From assembly GCA_045540815.1 (NCBI GenBank), contig JAZQHY010000008.1, positions 1 to 30,793 of the forward strand: 30,793 bases of DNA, given 5' to 3'. The DNA is from JAZQHR01 sp045540815. GTDB lineage: Bacteria; Bacillota; Clostridia; UMGS1810. Position numbers and translations under genes: made by a program. This document shows, piece by piece, positions 7,453-15,289 of the stretch. The stretch's first letter is position 1, and each line of letters starts with the position of its first letter. A model generated the notes under the pieces. The model had not been told where the DNA came from and searched no databases. It saw only the letters and a list, made by a program, of their open reading frames with translations.

Positions 7453-7494
7453 AACCTCTGTATATCCCAAAAGGATTGCAGAGGTTTTCTTTTT
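7453..7494 (+). terminator. Terminator of the CstA-family gene
   Basis: AACCTCTG (7453-7460) pairs with CAGAGGTT (7479-7486), followed by a T-rich run. Confidence 0.8.
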
Positions 7495-7538
7495 GAATGA
7501 CAGAGAAAAGAAAACAGAATATATGAGTATAATTATAA

Positions 7539-7568
7539 AGCCGATGAGAGTTTGAATTCTCATCGGCT
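7539..7568 (-). terminator. Hairpin at the 3' end of the XRE-desulfoferrodoxin gene
   Basis: AGCCGATGAGA (7539-7549) pairs perfectly with TCTCATCGGCT (7558-7568). On the minus strand it is followed by TTTATAATT, a weak T tract. It lies just downstream of the minus-strand gene and may also catch read-through from the CstA-family gene. Confidence 0.65.
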
Positions 7569-7586
7569 GTTTCTTTGAATGTAAAG

Positions 7587-8171
7587 CTATAATTTCTTTT
7601 TCATCAGTCCGTGTTTGTTGCAGTAAATGTACAAGTATCCTCTACCGCGAAGTTGAAATCTCGTTTCAGCATTACCTTCAGGATAGAATTTCACAAATTG
7701 AACTTTGTCAGATGTGAGATACGCAACAAATGAAATAAAATGAGATTTTGTCATATCGTGCATTACGGTGATAAAATGCTCGTCTTCAACTTTTTCGATA
7801 TTGATTTCGTGCGCATCGTCTATGTCTTCTGCTTCAAGAGGTGGAAGTATTATACCGCAACAACTAATAACCGCATCACCCATAGTGTGTATCGCATTTC
7901 CGCACACAGGACAAACATGAAATTTTGACCTGAGAACATTAGAAGAAGTGTTTTTGTTTATAACAGTATCTCCTGACATAAGTTCCATAACTGATACACC
8001 TAGAGCAGAACTCAGTGGTTCAATAAGCGATATATCAGGTAGACCTTTTCCGGTTTCCCATTTTGAAACCGCCTTACTGCTGACACCTATCTTTTCTGCA
8101 AGCTGAGTTTGTGTTAAGTTTTTAAGCTCACGCAGACGTTTAATCACTGCACCTGTAACATAAGTATTCAT
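7587..8171 (-). CDS. XRE-family regulator fused to a desulfoferrodoxin (superoxide reductase-like) module
   Basis: Residues about 8-62 are an XRE helix-turn-helix (TQTQLAEKIGVSSKAVSKWE). Residues 85-194 resemble a whole desulfoferrodoxin. A desulforedoxin-like FeS4 site is formed by C87-x2-C90 and C104-C105 (VCPVCGN...ISCCG), followed by a superoxide-reductase-like site: His121, HDMTKSH with His138 and His144, and the C-terminal CNKHGL with Cys184 and His187. In canonical desulfoferrodoxin the ligands have the same order, with the 6-residue and 3-residue spacings matching exactly. The protein could sense superoxide, oxygen or iron through these sites and switch DNA binding; that is inference. 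Related HTH proteins exist in Clostridia, usually annotated only as HTH. Start with AAGGAG upstream on the minus strand. Confidence 0.88.
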   Translation of the reverse strand: MNTYVTGAVIKRLRELKNLTQTQLAEKIGVSSKAVSKWETGKGLPDISLIEPLSSALGVSVMELMSGDTVINKNTSSNVLRSKFHVCPVCGNAIHTMGDAVISCCGIILPPLEAEDIDDAHEINIEKVEDEHFITVMHDMTKSHFISFVAYLTSDKVQFVKFYPEGNAETRFQLRGRGYLYIYCNKHGLMKKKL

Positions 8172-8191
8172 ACCAATTCTCCTTTGAATTA

Positions 8192-8220
8192 AGTATAATA
8201 CCTGAATCTTAAAACCTCAA
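8192..8220 (-). promoter_or_regulatory. Promoter of the XRE-desulfoferrodoxin gene
   Basis: On the minus strand TTGAGG (8220-8215), a 17 bp spacer and TATACT (8197-8192) precede the start codon by about 20 bases. The leader is very short, so the protein could autoregulate here. Confidence 0.7.
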
Positions 8221-8318
8221 CCTACTTTGCGTGGAATTAAAACATCGCTCAAAAATTGACTAGCTGTAAGCAAAAAATAGGTGCTATATAGGTTGAATCA
8301 GGTGTGCCAAAGTTAGCA

Positions 8319-8347
8319 TTGTATAAATTGTAGATGTGTGTTAGAAT
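8319..8347 (+). promoter_or_regulatory. Probable promoter of the DUF262/DUF1524 gene
   Basis: TTGTAT at 8319-8324, a 17 bp spacer and TAGAAT at 8342-8347, about 30 bases before the chosen GTG start. Confidence 0.55.
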
Positions 8348-8378
8348 GAAAATATATTCCTGTATTGGAGGGGTTCTA

Positions 8379-10910
8379 GTGAAAGGTTCAGAGTGTAAAT
8401 TTGTTAAATATATGGAAGGCTCAGATAAGCGATTTGTAATTCCTGTTTATCAGCGTAATTATGATTGGAAAATGGAGAACTGTAAACAGCTTTACGATGA
8501 TCTTGTAAAAATAATCATCAGTGGCAGAAAAAGTCATTTCTTTGGCAGCCTTGTTTCTGTATATAATCCAGATGGACACAATGAGGAGTTTTTGGTTATT
8601 GATGGACAGCAAAGACTAACAACAGTTTCACTATTATTCCTAGCTATGTATAACCTTATTGACAAAGGGATTCTTGTTCCTGAGACTTCTAATTTGAAAC
8701 AGCGTATATATGAAGAATACCTGGTAGACAAATGGCAGCCAGAGGAAACTCGAATTAAGCTTAAACCTGTTAAGAATGATCAGTTTGCTTTTGGGAAGTT
8801 GTTTGAAGATCCAAAAGAATATATACGTGATTCAAATTTAACAGTAAATTATGATTATTTCTATAACCGTATTCAAAAGCGGGAGATTACGATTGATCAG
8901 CTATATAATGCAATTTGTTGTCTTGAAATCATAAATATTAAATTGGATGTTAATGATAATCCACAGTTGATTTTTGAAAGTTTGAACTCAACAGGTTTGG
9001 ATTTAAGCGAAGGTGACAAAATCAGAAACTTTATTTTGATGGGTCTGCCTACAAAAGAGCAAAACGATTATTATGAAAAATATTGGAATAAGATTGAAGT
9101 TTATACTAAGTATGATGTTAGTGCTTTTATTCGAGATTATCTTAGTGTAAAACAGCAATCTATTCCACAACAAAAAAAGATATATAGTATTTTCAAGGAC
9201 TATGTAGAAACAGGAAATCTACAAACAGAACCGCTTCTGTTGGATATGTTAAATTACGCTAAAAGATATTCAGTTCTCTTAGGCAGTAAGATTGGTAGTT
9301 CTACATTGGAAGCTTGTATTTATCGATTGAATCGTTTAGAAACTACAGTAACCAGACCATTCTTTCTTGAAGTTTTACGTCTTTATGATGAAAATAAATT
9401 AGAACTAGAACGAGTTACAGAAATTTTCTTAATCGCAGAAAACTACCTTTTCAGAAGAAGCATATGTGACTTGCCGACTAATGCGTTGAATAAGATTTTC
9501 TTAATGTTGCATCGTGAAGTTATGCGTTGCGATGGTACAGAGAATGACTATGTAGAAAAGTTTAAGTACATACTTTCAACAAAGAAAGAAAGAGCACGCT
9601 TTCCTGATGAAGAGGAGTTTTCTTTAGCCTTTACGAGCAAACCTGTTTATTTGATGAATAGCAAAAACAAGATATATATTCTTGAAAGATTAGAAAACTT
9701 CGGTACCGCTGAAGACAAGGATGTGTATCGCCATTGCGATGAGGGTGTATATTCTATTGAACACATTATGCCACAGCATCTGACACCTATATGGCAAAAA
9801 GAGTTAGGAGAAGATTTTGAACAAATACACGAAGTGTGGTTACATAGAATTGCTAACCTGACATTAACCGCATATAATTCTAAATACAGTAACAATCCGT
9901 TTGCTGAGAAGAAAACTATGAAAAATGGTTTTGATGATAGTGGTATTCGTATGAATACATGGATTTCTAAGAAAAGCAATTGGACTTTATCTGAATTAGA
10001 AGAACGTAGTGCTTTCTTAACAACTCGTGCATTAGAAATATGGGGTTTTCCTACTACGGTATATAAACCTGAAGAAAAGCAGATGGACTCTTTCACCTTA
10101 GACGATGAATCATCATTAATGAGTGGTCGCTATATTGTACGTTTTAGCTATAAGAATACAGAGCAACCAGTGTCTAGCTGGGTAGAAATGTATCAAAAGG
10201 TTTTGCAGATTTTATATGCAGAGGACAAGGCTATAATAACCAGACTTGCTGCATCATCTGAGGATGGTGTTGCCTTGCATTTCAGCTTAACAGGAAAAGA
10301 TTTTTCTAAGAGTGTAGAGATTGGCGATGGTATTCATGTTTGGACGAATACCAATACATGGAGCAAACTTTCTATTCTGAACAAACTGTTTGCATTGTAT
10401 GATATCGATCCTACTGAATTAGTTTTTTATTTGCGCGATGAAAATGAAACTAATGAGGATGAAAAAGGAACGCGTTATGAACTTAGAAGAAAATATTGGG
10501 CATATGCTCTTGATTTTATTCATGAAGCTCACAAAGAAGAAGGTTCCTTTGGTAATGTTAACCCTTCAAAAGAAAACTGGATAAGTGGTTTTATTGGTGT
10601 TCAGGGCTTCAGTATCACTTGTGTTGCGAATTGGGACAGTGCAAGAGTTGAAATGTATCTTGGTAAGAGTAAAGCTCAGGAGAATAAAAAAGCTTTCGAT
10701 GAATTGTACTCGAAAAGAAACGAGATAGAAGAAAAGCTTGGAATAACTCTTGAGTGGAATAGAGGAGAGGATATTAAGTCATCTAAGATTTATTGTCAGT
10801 TAAACAATGTTAGTATTGAAAATGAAACTGATTGGTTGCAGATGGCTCGTTTCCATGCTGAGTGGAGCAAGAAGTTTTTTGATGTTATTGTTCCATACCT
10901 TAATTCCTGA
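8379..10910 (+). CDS. GmrSD-like DUF262/DUF1524 protein with DUF4268-like C terminus
   Basis: The 843-residue protein has an N-terminal DUF262 domain (FVIPVYQRNYDW at 20-31; nucleotide-binding motif DGQQRLTT at 75-82) and a DUF1524 HNH-type nuclease region (EHIMPQHL with His462, then HRIANLTLTAYNSKYSNNPF). The C-terminal region of about 140 residues (YELRRKYWAYALDF..., then WISGFIGVQGFSITCV) resembles DUF4268, found at the ends of restriction-related proteins. GmrSD enzymes are type IV systems that cut modified phage DNA using NTP, so an antiphage role is likely. The start is GTG 8379 because GGAGGGG lies five bases upstream; earlier in-frame starts overlap the promoter. It is a single-gene transcription unit. 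The region between the nuclease and DUF4268 parts is unassigned. Confidence 0.85.
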   Translation: MKGSECKFVKYMEGSDKRFVIPVYQRNYDWKMENCKQLYDDLVKIIISGRKSHFFGSLVSVYNPDGHNEEFLVIDGQQRLTTVSLLFLAMYNLIDKGILVPETSNLKQRIYEEYLVDKWQPEETRIKLKPVKNDQFAFGKLFEDPKEYIRDSNLTVNYDYFYNRIQKREITIDQLYNAICCLEIINIKLDVNDNPQLIFESLNSTGLDLSEGDKIRNFILMGLPTKEQNDYYEKYWNKIEVYTKYDVSAFIRDYLSVKQQSIPQQKKIYSIFKDYVETGNLQTEPLLLDMLNYAKRYSVLLGSKIGSSTLEACIYRLNRLETTVTRPFFLEVLRLYDENKLELERVTEIFLIAENYLFRRSICDLPTNALNKIFLMLHREVMRCDGTENDYVEKFKYILSTKKERARFPDEEEFSLAFTSKPVYLMNSKNKIYILERLENFGTAEDKDVYRHCDEGVYSIEHIMPQHLTPIWQKELGEDFEQIHEVWLHRIANLTLTAYNSKYSNNPFAEKKTMKNGFDDSGIRMNTWISKKSNWTLSELEERSAFLTTRALEIWGFPTTVYKPEEKQMDSFTLDDESSLMSGRYIVRFSYKNTEQPVSSWVEMYQKVLQILYAEDKAIITRLAASSEDGVALHFSLTGKDFSKSVEIGDGIHVWTNTNTWSKLSILNKLFALYDIDPTELVFYLRDENETNEDEKGTRYELRRKYWAYALDFIHEAHKEEGSFGNVNPSKENWISGFIGVQGFSITCVANWDSARVEMYLGKSKAQENKKAFDELYSKRNEIEEKLGITLEWNRGEDIKSSKIYCQLNNVSIENETDWLQMARFHAEWSKKFFDVIVPYLNS

Positions 10911-10932
10911 CCTAAAAATAAATTAAATAATT

Positions 10933-11060
10933 CACCTATAAAGAGTGCGTGAGGGACAAGCCCTATGACCGCACAGCAACCTGCAGTATGTAAGGTGCTA
11001 AAGCTTGACCGATAGGATAATCTCACGAGCCTGTCGGAAACGATGGGTTCGTTTCTTTTT
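10933..11060 (+). promoter_or_regulatory. SAM-I (S-box) family riboswitch with terminator
   Basis: The S-box core is present in order: GAGGGAC (10951-10957), GCCC, ATGA (10965-10968), CAGCAACC (10974-10981) and AAGGTGCTAA (10992-11001). P2 is GTGCG (10945-10949) with CGCAC (10970-10974). P1 is CCTAT (10935-10939) with ATAGG (11012-11016). The P1 3' strand can instead pair as CCGATAGG (11009-11016) with CCTGTCGG (11030-11037), an antiterminator adjoining the terminator GAAACG (11037-11042)/CGTTTC (11050-11055) plus T5. SAM binding should therefore turn the downstream 91-residue gene off. P4 is minimal, so it may belong to the SAM-I/IV variant class. Confidence 0.88.
11037..11060 (+). terminator. 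Riboswitch expression-platform terminator
   Basis: GAAACG and CGTTTC close a 7-base loop followed by TTTTT. One or two G bases of the stem are shared with the antiterminator arm at 11030-11037. Confidence 0.75.
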
Positions 11061-11099
11061 GCACTCTTTTAGAATAAAATTTTTAAAGGAGTAATCTTT

Positions 11100-11375
11100 A
11101 TGAAATCAATCAAAGAATTAGTAATGAAAGAAACAAGACCAGTGTATATTCACACACCATCAAAAGCGTTAGCTAAAGATTTTCTGAAACAAGCAGAAAA
11201 AGAAGGATTTTTATTCAGTGATGGTAAACGACCTACTAAGAAACCTTTAGATGATTATTATGCATTACATCAGGATCTGACTATGAATTATATCGGCTAC
11301 ATCGGTAGACTTCGTTACAACAGTAATGATAACGGAATACTAAGGGTTGAATATCAGGAGTTGTTTAAAGAATAG
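11100..11375 (+). CDS. 91-residue protein of unknown function under S-box control
   Basis: A small soluble protein with no signal peptide or membrane segment. It starts at the ATG at 11100 with AAAGGAG nine bases upstream. Visible features are a basic N terminus, RPVYIHTPSKALAKDFLKQA, the segment KEGFLFSDGKRPTKK, and a strand-rich end (NYIGYIGRLRY). The alternating pattern suggests a compact alpha-beta fold. I do not recognise a catalytic motif. It is the only gene after the SAM riboswitch and before box B at 11389, so it should be expressed when SAM is low. Usual S-box targets (methionine synthesis, transport, SAM synthetase) do not resemble it. Confidence 0.8.
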   Translation: MKSIKELVMKETRPVYIHTPSKALAKDFLKQAEKEGFLFSDGKRPTKKPLDDYYALHQDLTMNYIGYIGRLRYNSNDNGILRVEYQELFKE

Positions 11376-11388
11376 AACGTGATTAACG

Positions 11389-11420
11389 CTCAAATTCTGA
11401 CCTGCATTAATCAAAGAATA
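11389..11420 (+). repeat. Intergenic box B, copy 4
   Basis: Contains TTCTGACCTGCATTAATCAA followed by AGAATA, the copy closest to the consensus. It lies between the 91-residue gene and the promoter at 11450. Confidence 0.85.
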
Positions 11421-11449
11421 AAGCTTATTTCAAAAACTTAAGTTCTCCA

Positions 11450-11478
11450 TTGACAATTCATAACAAATTTAATACAAT
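11450..11478 (+). promoter_or_regulatory. Sigma-70 promoter for the gene at 11526
   Basis: Consensus TTGACA at 11450-11455, a 17 bp spacer and TACAAT at 11473-11478. Confidence 0.8.
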
Positions 11479-11525
11479 TATACTAAGAACAAATGTTCTA
11501 TTGGTTTGTGCTAGGAGGAATTGGA

Positions 11526-12080
11526 ATGACAGAGATAGAGAAAATTGAGTACGCTAAATCATTTATAGATAAACTTGCAAATGGAATAAACCCGATTGAC
11601 GATTCGCAGATTAAGGAAGATGATATAGTTAATAATGTCAGAATTTCTAGATGCTTATTCTTTGTGTCAGATGTGCTCAGACAAATTATTGCAAATGGTA
11701 GCATAAAGAAAAAGTCTGCAAAAATCCCGTTTGCATTGGCATTGGAAGAAAGAGCAAATTTTGAGTACTCCGATATCCCTATTCCTGTGAGTGAGATAAC
11801 TAAGCGTTTCAATGCTCTCGTTACTAATGAAGATATGAAAAAATTATCACATAAAAATATTACCGAGTGGTTAATTTCCATCGATATGCTTTATGAGATG
11901 ACTAAACCTGATGGTAAAACAACAAAGCGTCCTACAGAACACGGTATGGCAATCGGTATAACTACAGAAACAAGAACAGGTATGAGAGGTGAGTATGTAG
12001 TTACTGTTTACGATAAAAATGCTCAGGAGTTTATTGTAAATAATCTTGATGCTGTGTTAGTATCTAAATATAAAAAGTGA
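11526..12080 (+). CDS. Conserved-looking soluble protein of unknown function
   Basis: The 184-residue product starts MTEIEKIEYAKSFIDKLANG, with AGGAGG seven bases upstream of the ATG at 11526. It has no membrane segment or signal peptide. The middle looks helical (IVNNVRISRCLFFVSDVLRQ), and the C terminus (GMAIGITTETRTGMRGEYVV, then KNAQEFIVNNLD) resembles a winged-helix or small beta domain. I recall similar proteins in Clostridia without an assigned role. It precedes the KAP NTPase by 65 bases in the same orientation and could share its transcript, although a weak promoter lies between them. Confidence 0.7.
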   Translation: MTEIEKIEYAKSFIDKLANGINPIDDSQIKEDDIVNNVRISRCLFFVSDVLRQIIANGSIKKKSAKIPFALALEERANFEYSDIPIPVSEITKRFNALVTNEDMKKLSHKNITEWLISIDMLYEMTKPDGKTTKRPTEHGMAIGITTETRTGMRGEYVVTVYDKNAQEFIVNNLDAVLVSKYKK

Positions 12081-12081
12081 T

Positions 12082-12110
12082 TTGTGAAAGTCTGTGTATT
12101 GTAATATACG
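12082..12110 (+). promoter_or_regulatory. Possible promoter of the KAP NTPase gene
   Basis: TTGTGA at 12082-12087, a 17 bp spacer and TATACG at 12105-12110. It matches the consensus only moderately. Confidence 0.4.
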
Positions 12111-12145
12111 TGAATTAGCTAAATATAACCAGAGGAGGTTTGGGC

Positions 12146-14752
12146 TTGAGAAAAAATATAACAAGAAATGGATTTGTAAAGTGTATTAATGATTTGTTTT
12201 CCATCTGCAGCGTTGGAGGAGTGATGCAAGCTTCAATTTGCATATCATTGGGGCTATTTTGTTTAGATTATTATGATGTACCATCTCGAGTTGTCAATAT
12301 GCTTCCACATGAGCTGAGTGCTGTATTGGTAGTGTTATTAGTTCTATTAAGTGTGATTTGGATTTGCGAAACCCATTTTTTCAGTTTATTTAAAATTATG
12401 TCAGTTAATATTATTGATATATTATCTGAGATTACTATATTTTCTGTTCTGCCATATTCTATTCCTCGTATGTATATATTAGGAGAAAGTATATATGTTG
12501 TAGTAGCAATGCTTTCAGCAATGTTGGCAGGTATTATTTTATCGGTTCGATTTATCATTAGGTGGACAAGAATATCGCGAACAAATAGTGAACAAGGCAA
12601 CTTAACAGACTTAAAGGCAATTTATAGTAATGATTTTACTAGAGTAGATGGTCAGCCTATCTTTGTTTTAGAGGAAGATGTAGATTATGATTTGTTGGAT
12701 AGACAGAGCATTAGCAATCAACTATTTCGTTCGATAACACATTGCCAACCCAAGAATAGCTATGTTATTAGTCTTGAAGGTGCGTGGGGTGTAGGGAAAA
12801 CGACAATTATCAACTGCGTGAAAAGAGAGTTAAACGATTCTGAATATATTGTTGTTGATGATTTTGATCCGTGGCTATATGGAACTCAAGAATCACTTCT
12901 ATTAGCTATGTATGAATCGATCATAAACCATACGGGATTAAAATATAGTCCGATTAAAAGTGCGAAATTATGCAAAGAACTTAGTAAAATAATTGTTGAT
13001 AGCCATACAACAGCCAAAATACTATATAGCATTTTTAATGGCATTAATCAGAATGGTGATACTGTTAACAAGCTAAAAAATCAACTTTCATCTTATTTGA
13101 CTATTAATGATAAAACGATTGTTTTTATTATTGATAATCTAGATAGAGTGAATGATGAAAACATTGTTTTTTTATTTAAGTTGATAAGTATAGTGTTTGA
13201 TTTACCAGGTATTGTTTATGTTTTGTCATTTGAAAAAGAAAGGGTTAGTAGTATCTTAGAAAAAACTCATGAAATTGATCCAAGGTTTATAGAAAAGATT
13301 ATTCAACAAGAAATAAAGGTGCCGGCAATTAGTAATGAAAAAACAGATTTAGTGTATAAAAAGTGTTTGGAGAATTTACTAGCCTCGTATGGTGTTTCTG
13401 TGAATGAGATGAAGGTGTATAGCCCCGTAATAAAATATATTGTCGCCAAAAATAAAGATATGCGAATGTTTAAAAGAATGATAAATTCGGTGTTTGCGAT
13501 CGTGTTTTGTGAAGATACGCTTCTTTATAAGGTCGATTTGCTAGCGATTGAGGCTATACATTTTTATGAACCCGATTTATATAAAATCATTTACGATAAT
13601 AGAGAGTTTTTTATTTCTCATGAACGAGGATTTGACTTTTTATCAATACATGTAAATAAAGATAAGTTTAACTTCGAAGGTAAAAAGTTTTTGGATAGCC
13701 TGTTTGAAACGTATGTTAATGAAAAGGAGCTTTTAGCATCTGTGTTCCCTTATGTTGAAAGATATACGGCAAATGGGATACTAGAATATGACTACATTGT
13801 TCCAGATCCCAAAAACGCTGAAGTTTTAAGGTTGTCTCGTGCATGTGATGGTAAGTATTTCGATTTGTACTTCAGTTATGGATCTAACAGCTACATTAGG
13901 ATGCGCAAAAAAGCTGAACAACTAATTTCTCAACTGAATATTTGCCGAGATCTAGAGATGGTAGAAAAAATTCTTTTTTCTACTTTTTCAAATATACCTT
14001 ATTATCAACACAAAGAGCTTGTTGAACATTTACAGTATCATATTGGAGATGTAGATAAACACAAGTCATGGATGATTGCTACTGGATTATTGTCCCAAAT
14101 AAATATAGTTTCTCATATTGGAGACTTTTTCGGACTTGATCCTAAAACTCGTGTACAATACATAATCTCTATGTTGTTATTAATGTGTTCTAATGAAGAA
14201 TATGTGTTGTTTTTGGATGCGACCAAAAATGATTATTCAAAACTAAATGTTATGCTTGGTATACATCATTGGTTGGATAGTGATAAGGATGAACATTATG
14301 AAGAAAGAAAAAAATTAGCAGAACAAATGTTTTTGATATATTCATCTATGTGCGAAAAAGTAATTGATGAACAGATTGATTTGTATGAGAATATACATTA
14401 TGAAATAGATAATGTTTGGGGATTATATCACTACTTTAAGCTAATTGGAAAAGAAGATGATTTTCCGAAATATATCGCGGATACTATTTCTCTGAAAAAT
14501 ATTTATCGTATTCTTTGGGACGTTACAAAACTGTCCATTAGTAGTTGCTATATGTATTCAATTAACGAAAGTGATTTTAATGTTATTTTTAAAAACAGAC
14601 AAATAGTCGATGAAGCAATTGAAAAGAACCCTCCAAAAACTGATGATGAATTTCTAGTTTATAAAATATATGATTTATATAAAAACGGCGAGACAGATGA
14701 ATGGGAACGCAAAAAATTCACATCAGATAACCCGATATTTCTTGAACTGTGA
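12146..14752 (+). CDS. Membrane-anchored KAP-family P-loop NTPase
   Basis: The 868-residue protein has about four membrane segments in its first 140 residues (for example LSAVLVVLLVLLSVIWIC and YVVVAMLSAMLAGIILSV). A KAP-type NTPase domain follows: Walker A GAWGVGKTT at 212-220 (Lys218), the DDFDPWLYG stretch typical of the family, and Walker B IVFIIDNLDRV with Asp330. About 400 helical residues after this are unassigned. KAP proteins are membrane-associated NTPases, several of them in bacterial phage defence, so an NTP-driven sensor or effector is plausible. The start is TTG 12146 because AGAGGAGG lies seven bases upstream; TTG 12140 is too close to it. A strong terminator follows. Confidence 0.87.
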   Translation: MRKNITRNGFVKCINDLFSICSVGGVMQASICISLGLFCLDYYDVPSRVVNMLPHELSAVLVVLLVLLSVIWICETHFFSLFKIMSVNIIDILSEITIFSVLPYSIPRMYILGESIYVVVAMLSAMLAGIILSVRFIIRWTRISRTNSEQGNLTDLKAIYSNDFTRVDGQPIFVLEEDVDYDLLDRQSISNQLFRSITHCQPKNSYVISLEGAWGVGKTTIINCVKRELNDSEYIVVDDFDPWLYGTQESLLLAMYESIINHTGLKYSPIKSAKLCKELSKIIVDSHTTAKILYSIFNGINQNGDTVNKLKNQLSSYLTINDKTIVFIIDNLDRVNDENIVFLFKLISIVFDLPGIVYVLSFEKERVSSILEKTHEIDPRFIEKIIQQEIKVPAISNEKTDLVYKKCLENLLASYGVSVNEMKVYSPVIKYIVAKNKDMRMFKRMINSVFAIVFCEDTLLYKVDLLAIEAIHFYEPDLYKIIYDNREFFISHERGFDFLSIHVNKDKFNFEGKKFLDSLFETYVNEKELLASVFPYVERYTANGILEYDYIVPDPKNAEVLRLSRACDGKYFDLYFSYGSNSYIRMRKKAEQLISQLNICRDLEMVEKILFSTFSNIPYYQHKELVEHLQYHIGDVDKHKSWMIATGLLSQINIVSHIGDFFGLDPKTRVQYIISMLLLMCSNEEYVLFLDATKNDYSKLNVMLGIHHWLDSDKDEHYEERKKLAEQMFLIYSSMCEKVIDEQIDLYENIHYEIDNVWGLYHYFKLIGKEDDFPKYIADTISLKNIYRILWDVTKLSISSCYMYSINESDFNVIFKNRQIVDEAIEKNPPKTDDEFLVYKIYDLYKNGETDEWERKKFTSDNPIFLEL

Positions 14753-14775
14753 TGATGGTTAATAAAAAACTCATT

Positions 14776-14819
14776 AAGGCTAGTGTGACTGGTAGTGTTG
14801 TACTAGCCTTGCTTTTTTG
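14776..14819 (+). terminator. Terminator of the KAP NTPase gene
   Basis: AAGGCTAGT (14776-14784) pairs with ACTAGCCTT (14802-14810), followed by GC and six T. Confidence 0.88.
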
Positions 14820-14912
14820 TAAGAGCATATATTTGTCGATTTTAGTTGAACGGAAACATAATGATGCTTGACATGTGGGCTGATTGTGTTGTTATCTTGC
14901 ACAGATATTGAA

Positions 14913-14958
14913 CTGCTAAAATATGAAAAATGCTGAAATCTCAGTATTTCTGCTAAAA
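14913..14958 (+). promoter_or_regulatory. Possible operator of the restriction-modification operon
   Basis: CTGCTAAAA occurs at 14913-14921 and 14950-14958, with ATGCTGAAA between them at 14930-14938. Just upstream of the promoter at 14963, this array is a plausible binding site for the XRE protein encoded at 15039. The middle and last repeats also form an imperfect palindrome around ATCTCAGTAT. Confidence 0.4.
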
Positions 14959-14962
14959 ACGG

Positions 14963-14991
14963 TTGATGTTTATTTTGTGGAGGGGTATACT
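14963..14991 (+). promoter_or_regulatory. Promoter of the restriction-modification operon
   Basis: TTGATG at 14963-14968, a 17 bp spacer and TATACT at 14986-14991, 47 bases before the XRE start codon. Confidence 0.65.
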
Positions 14992-15038
14992 GATTTCATA
15001 ATCAAAATCTACAGCTATAGATGTTTTGAGGTGGAAAT

Positions 15039-15254
15039 ATGGTAGCTAGTTATAAGAAATTATTCAAACTATTAATTGACCGAGATATGAAGAAAAAAGA
15101 ACTTGCTGAAAAGGCAGGTGTTAGTATTGCTACAATCACTAAAATGGGCAGAGATGGAGCAGTTGTGTCTAGCGACGTGCTTGTAAAGATATGCACAGCA
15201 CTTAACTGTTCGATGGATGATATCGTTGAGATTCTGCGTGAAGAATCTGTATAA
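15039..15254 (+). CDS. Small XRE-family regulator (control-protein-like)
   Basis: The 71-residue protein is almost entirely one helix-turn-helix domain: ELAEKAGVSIATITKMGRDG (about residues 22-41), then a C-terminal helix, LVKICTALNCSMDDIVEILR. Proteins of this short form often precede cytosine methyltransferase genes in Firmicutes and resemble the C proteins that delay nuclease expression. It starts at ATG 15039 with GAGGTGG upstream and lies 35 bases before the methyltransferase gene. Likely role: transcriptional control of this operon, perhaps through the repeat array at 14913-14958. Confidence 0.88.
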   Translation: MVASYKKLFKLLIDRDMKKKELAEKAGVSIATITKMGRDGAVVSSDVLVKICTALNCSMDDIVEILREESV

Positions 15255-15289
15255 TAATCAATTGTTTATATATAAAAAAGGAGCGTTTT

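Noticed and set aside
5941..7563. Long minus-strand frames opposite the CstA-family gene
   Set aside because: They mirror the codon pattern of the real gene, lack ribosome sites and give no recognisable protein.
10913..10950. Another box B copy after the GmrSD-like gene (TTCCTGACCTAAAAAT)
   Set aside because: Only the TTC-TGACCT part matches and it contains the stop codon of the gene; the rest diverges.
11106..11122. A seventh box B copy at the start of the 91-residue gene (ATCAATCAAAGAATTA)
   Set aside because: Only half of the box matches and it lies within codons for SIKEL; likely chance.
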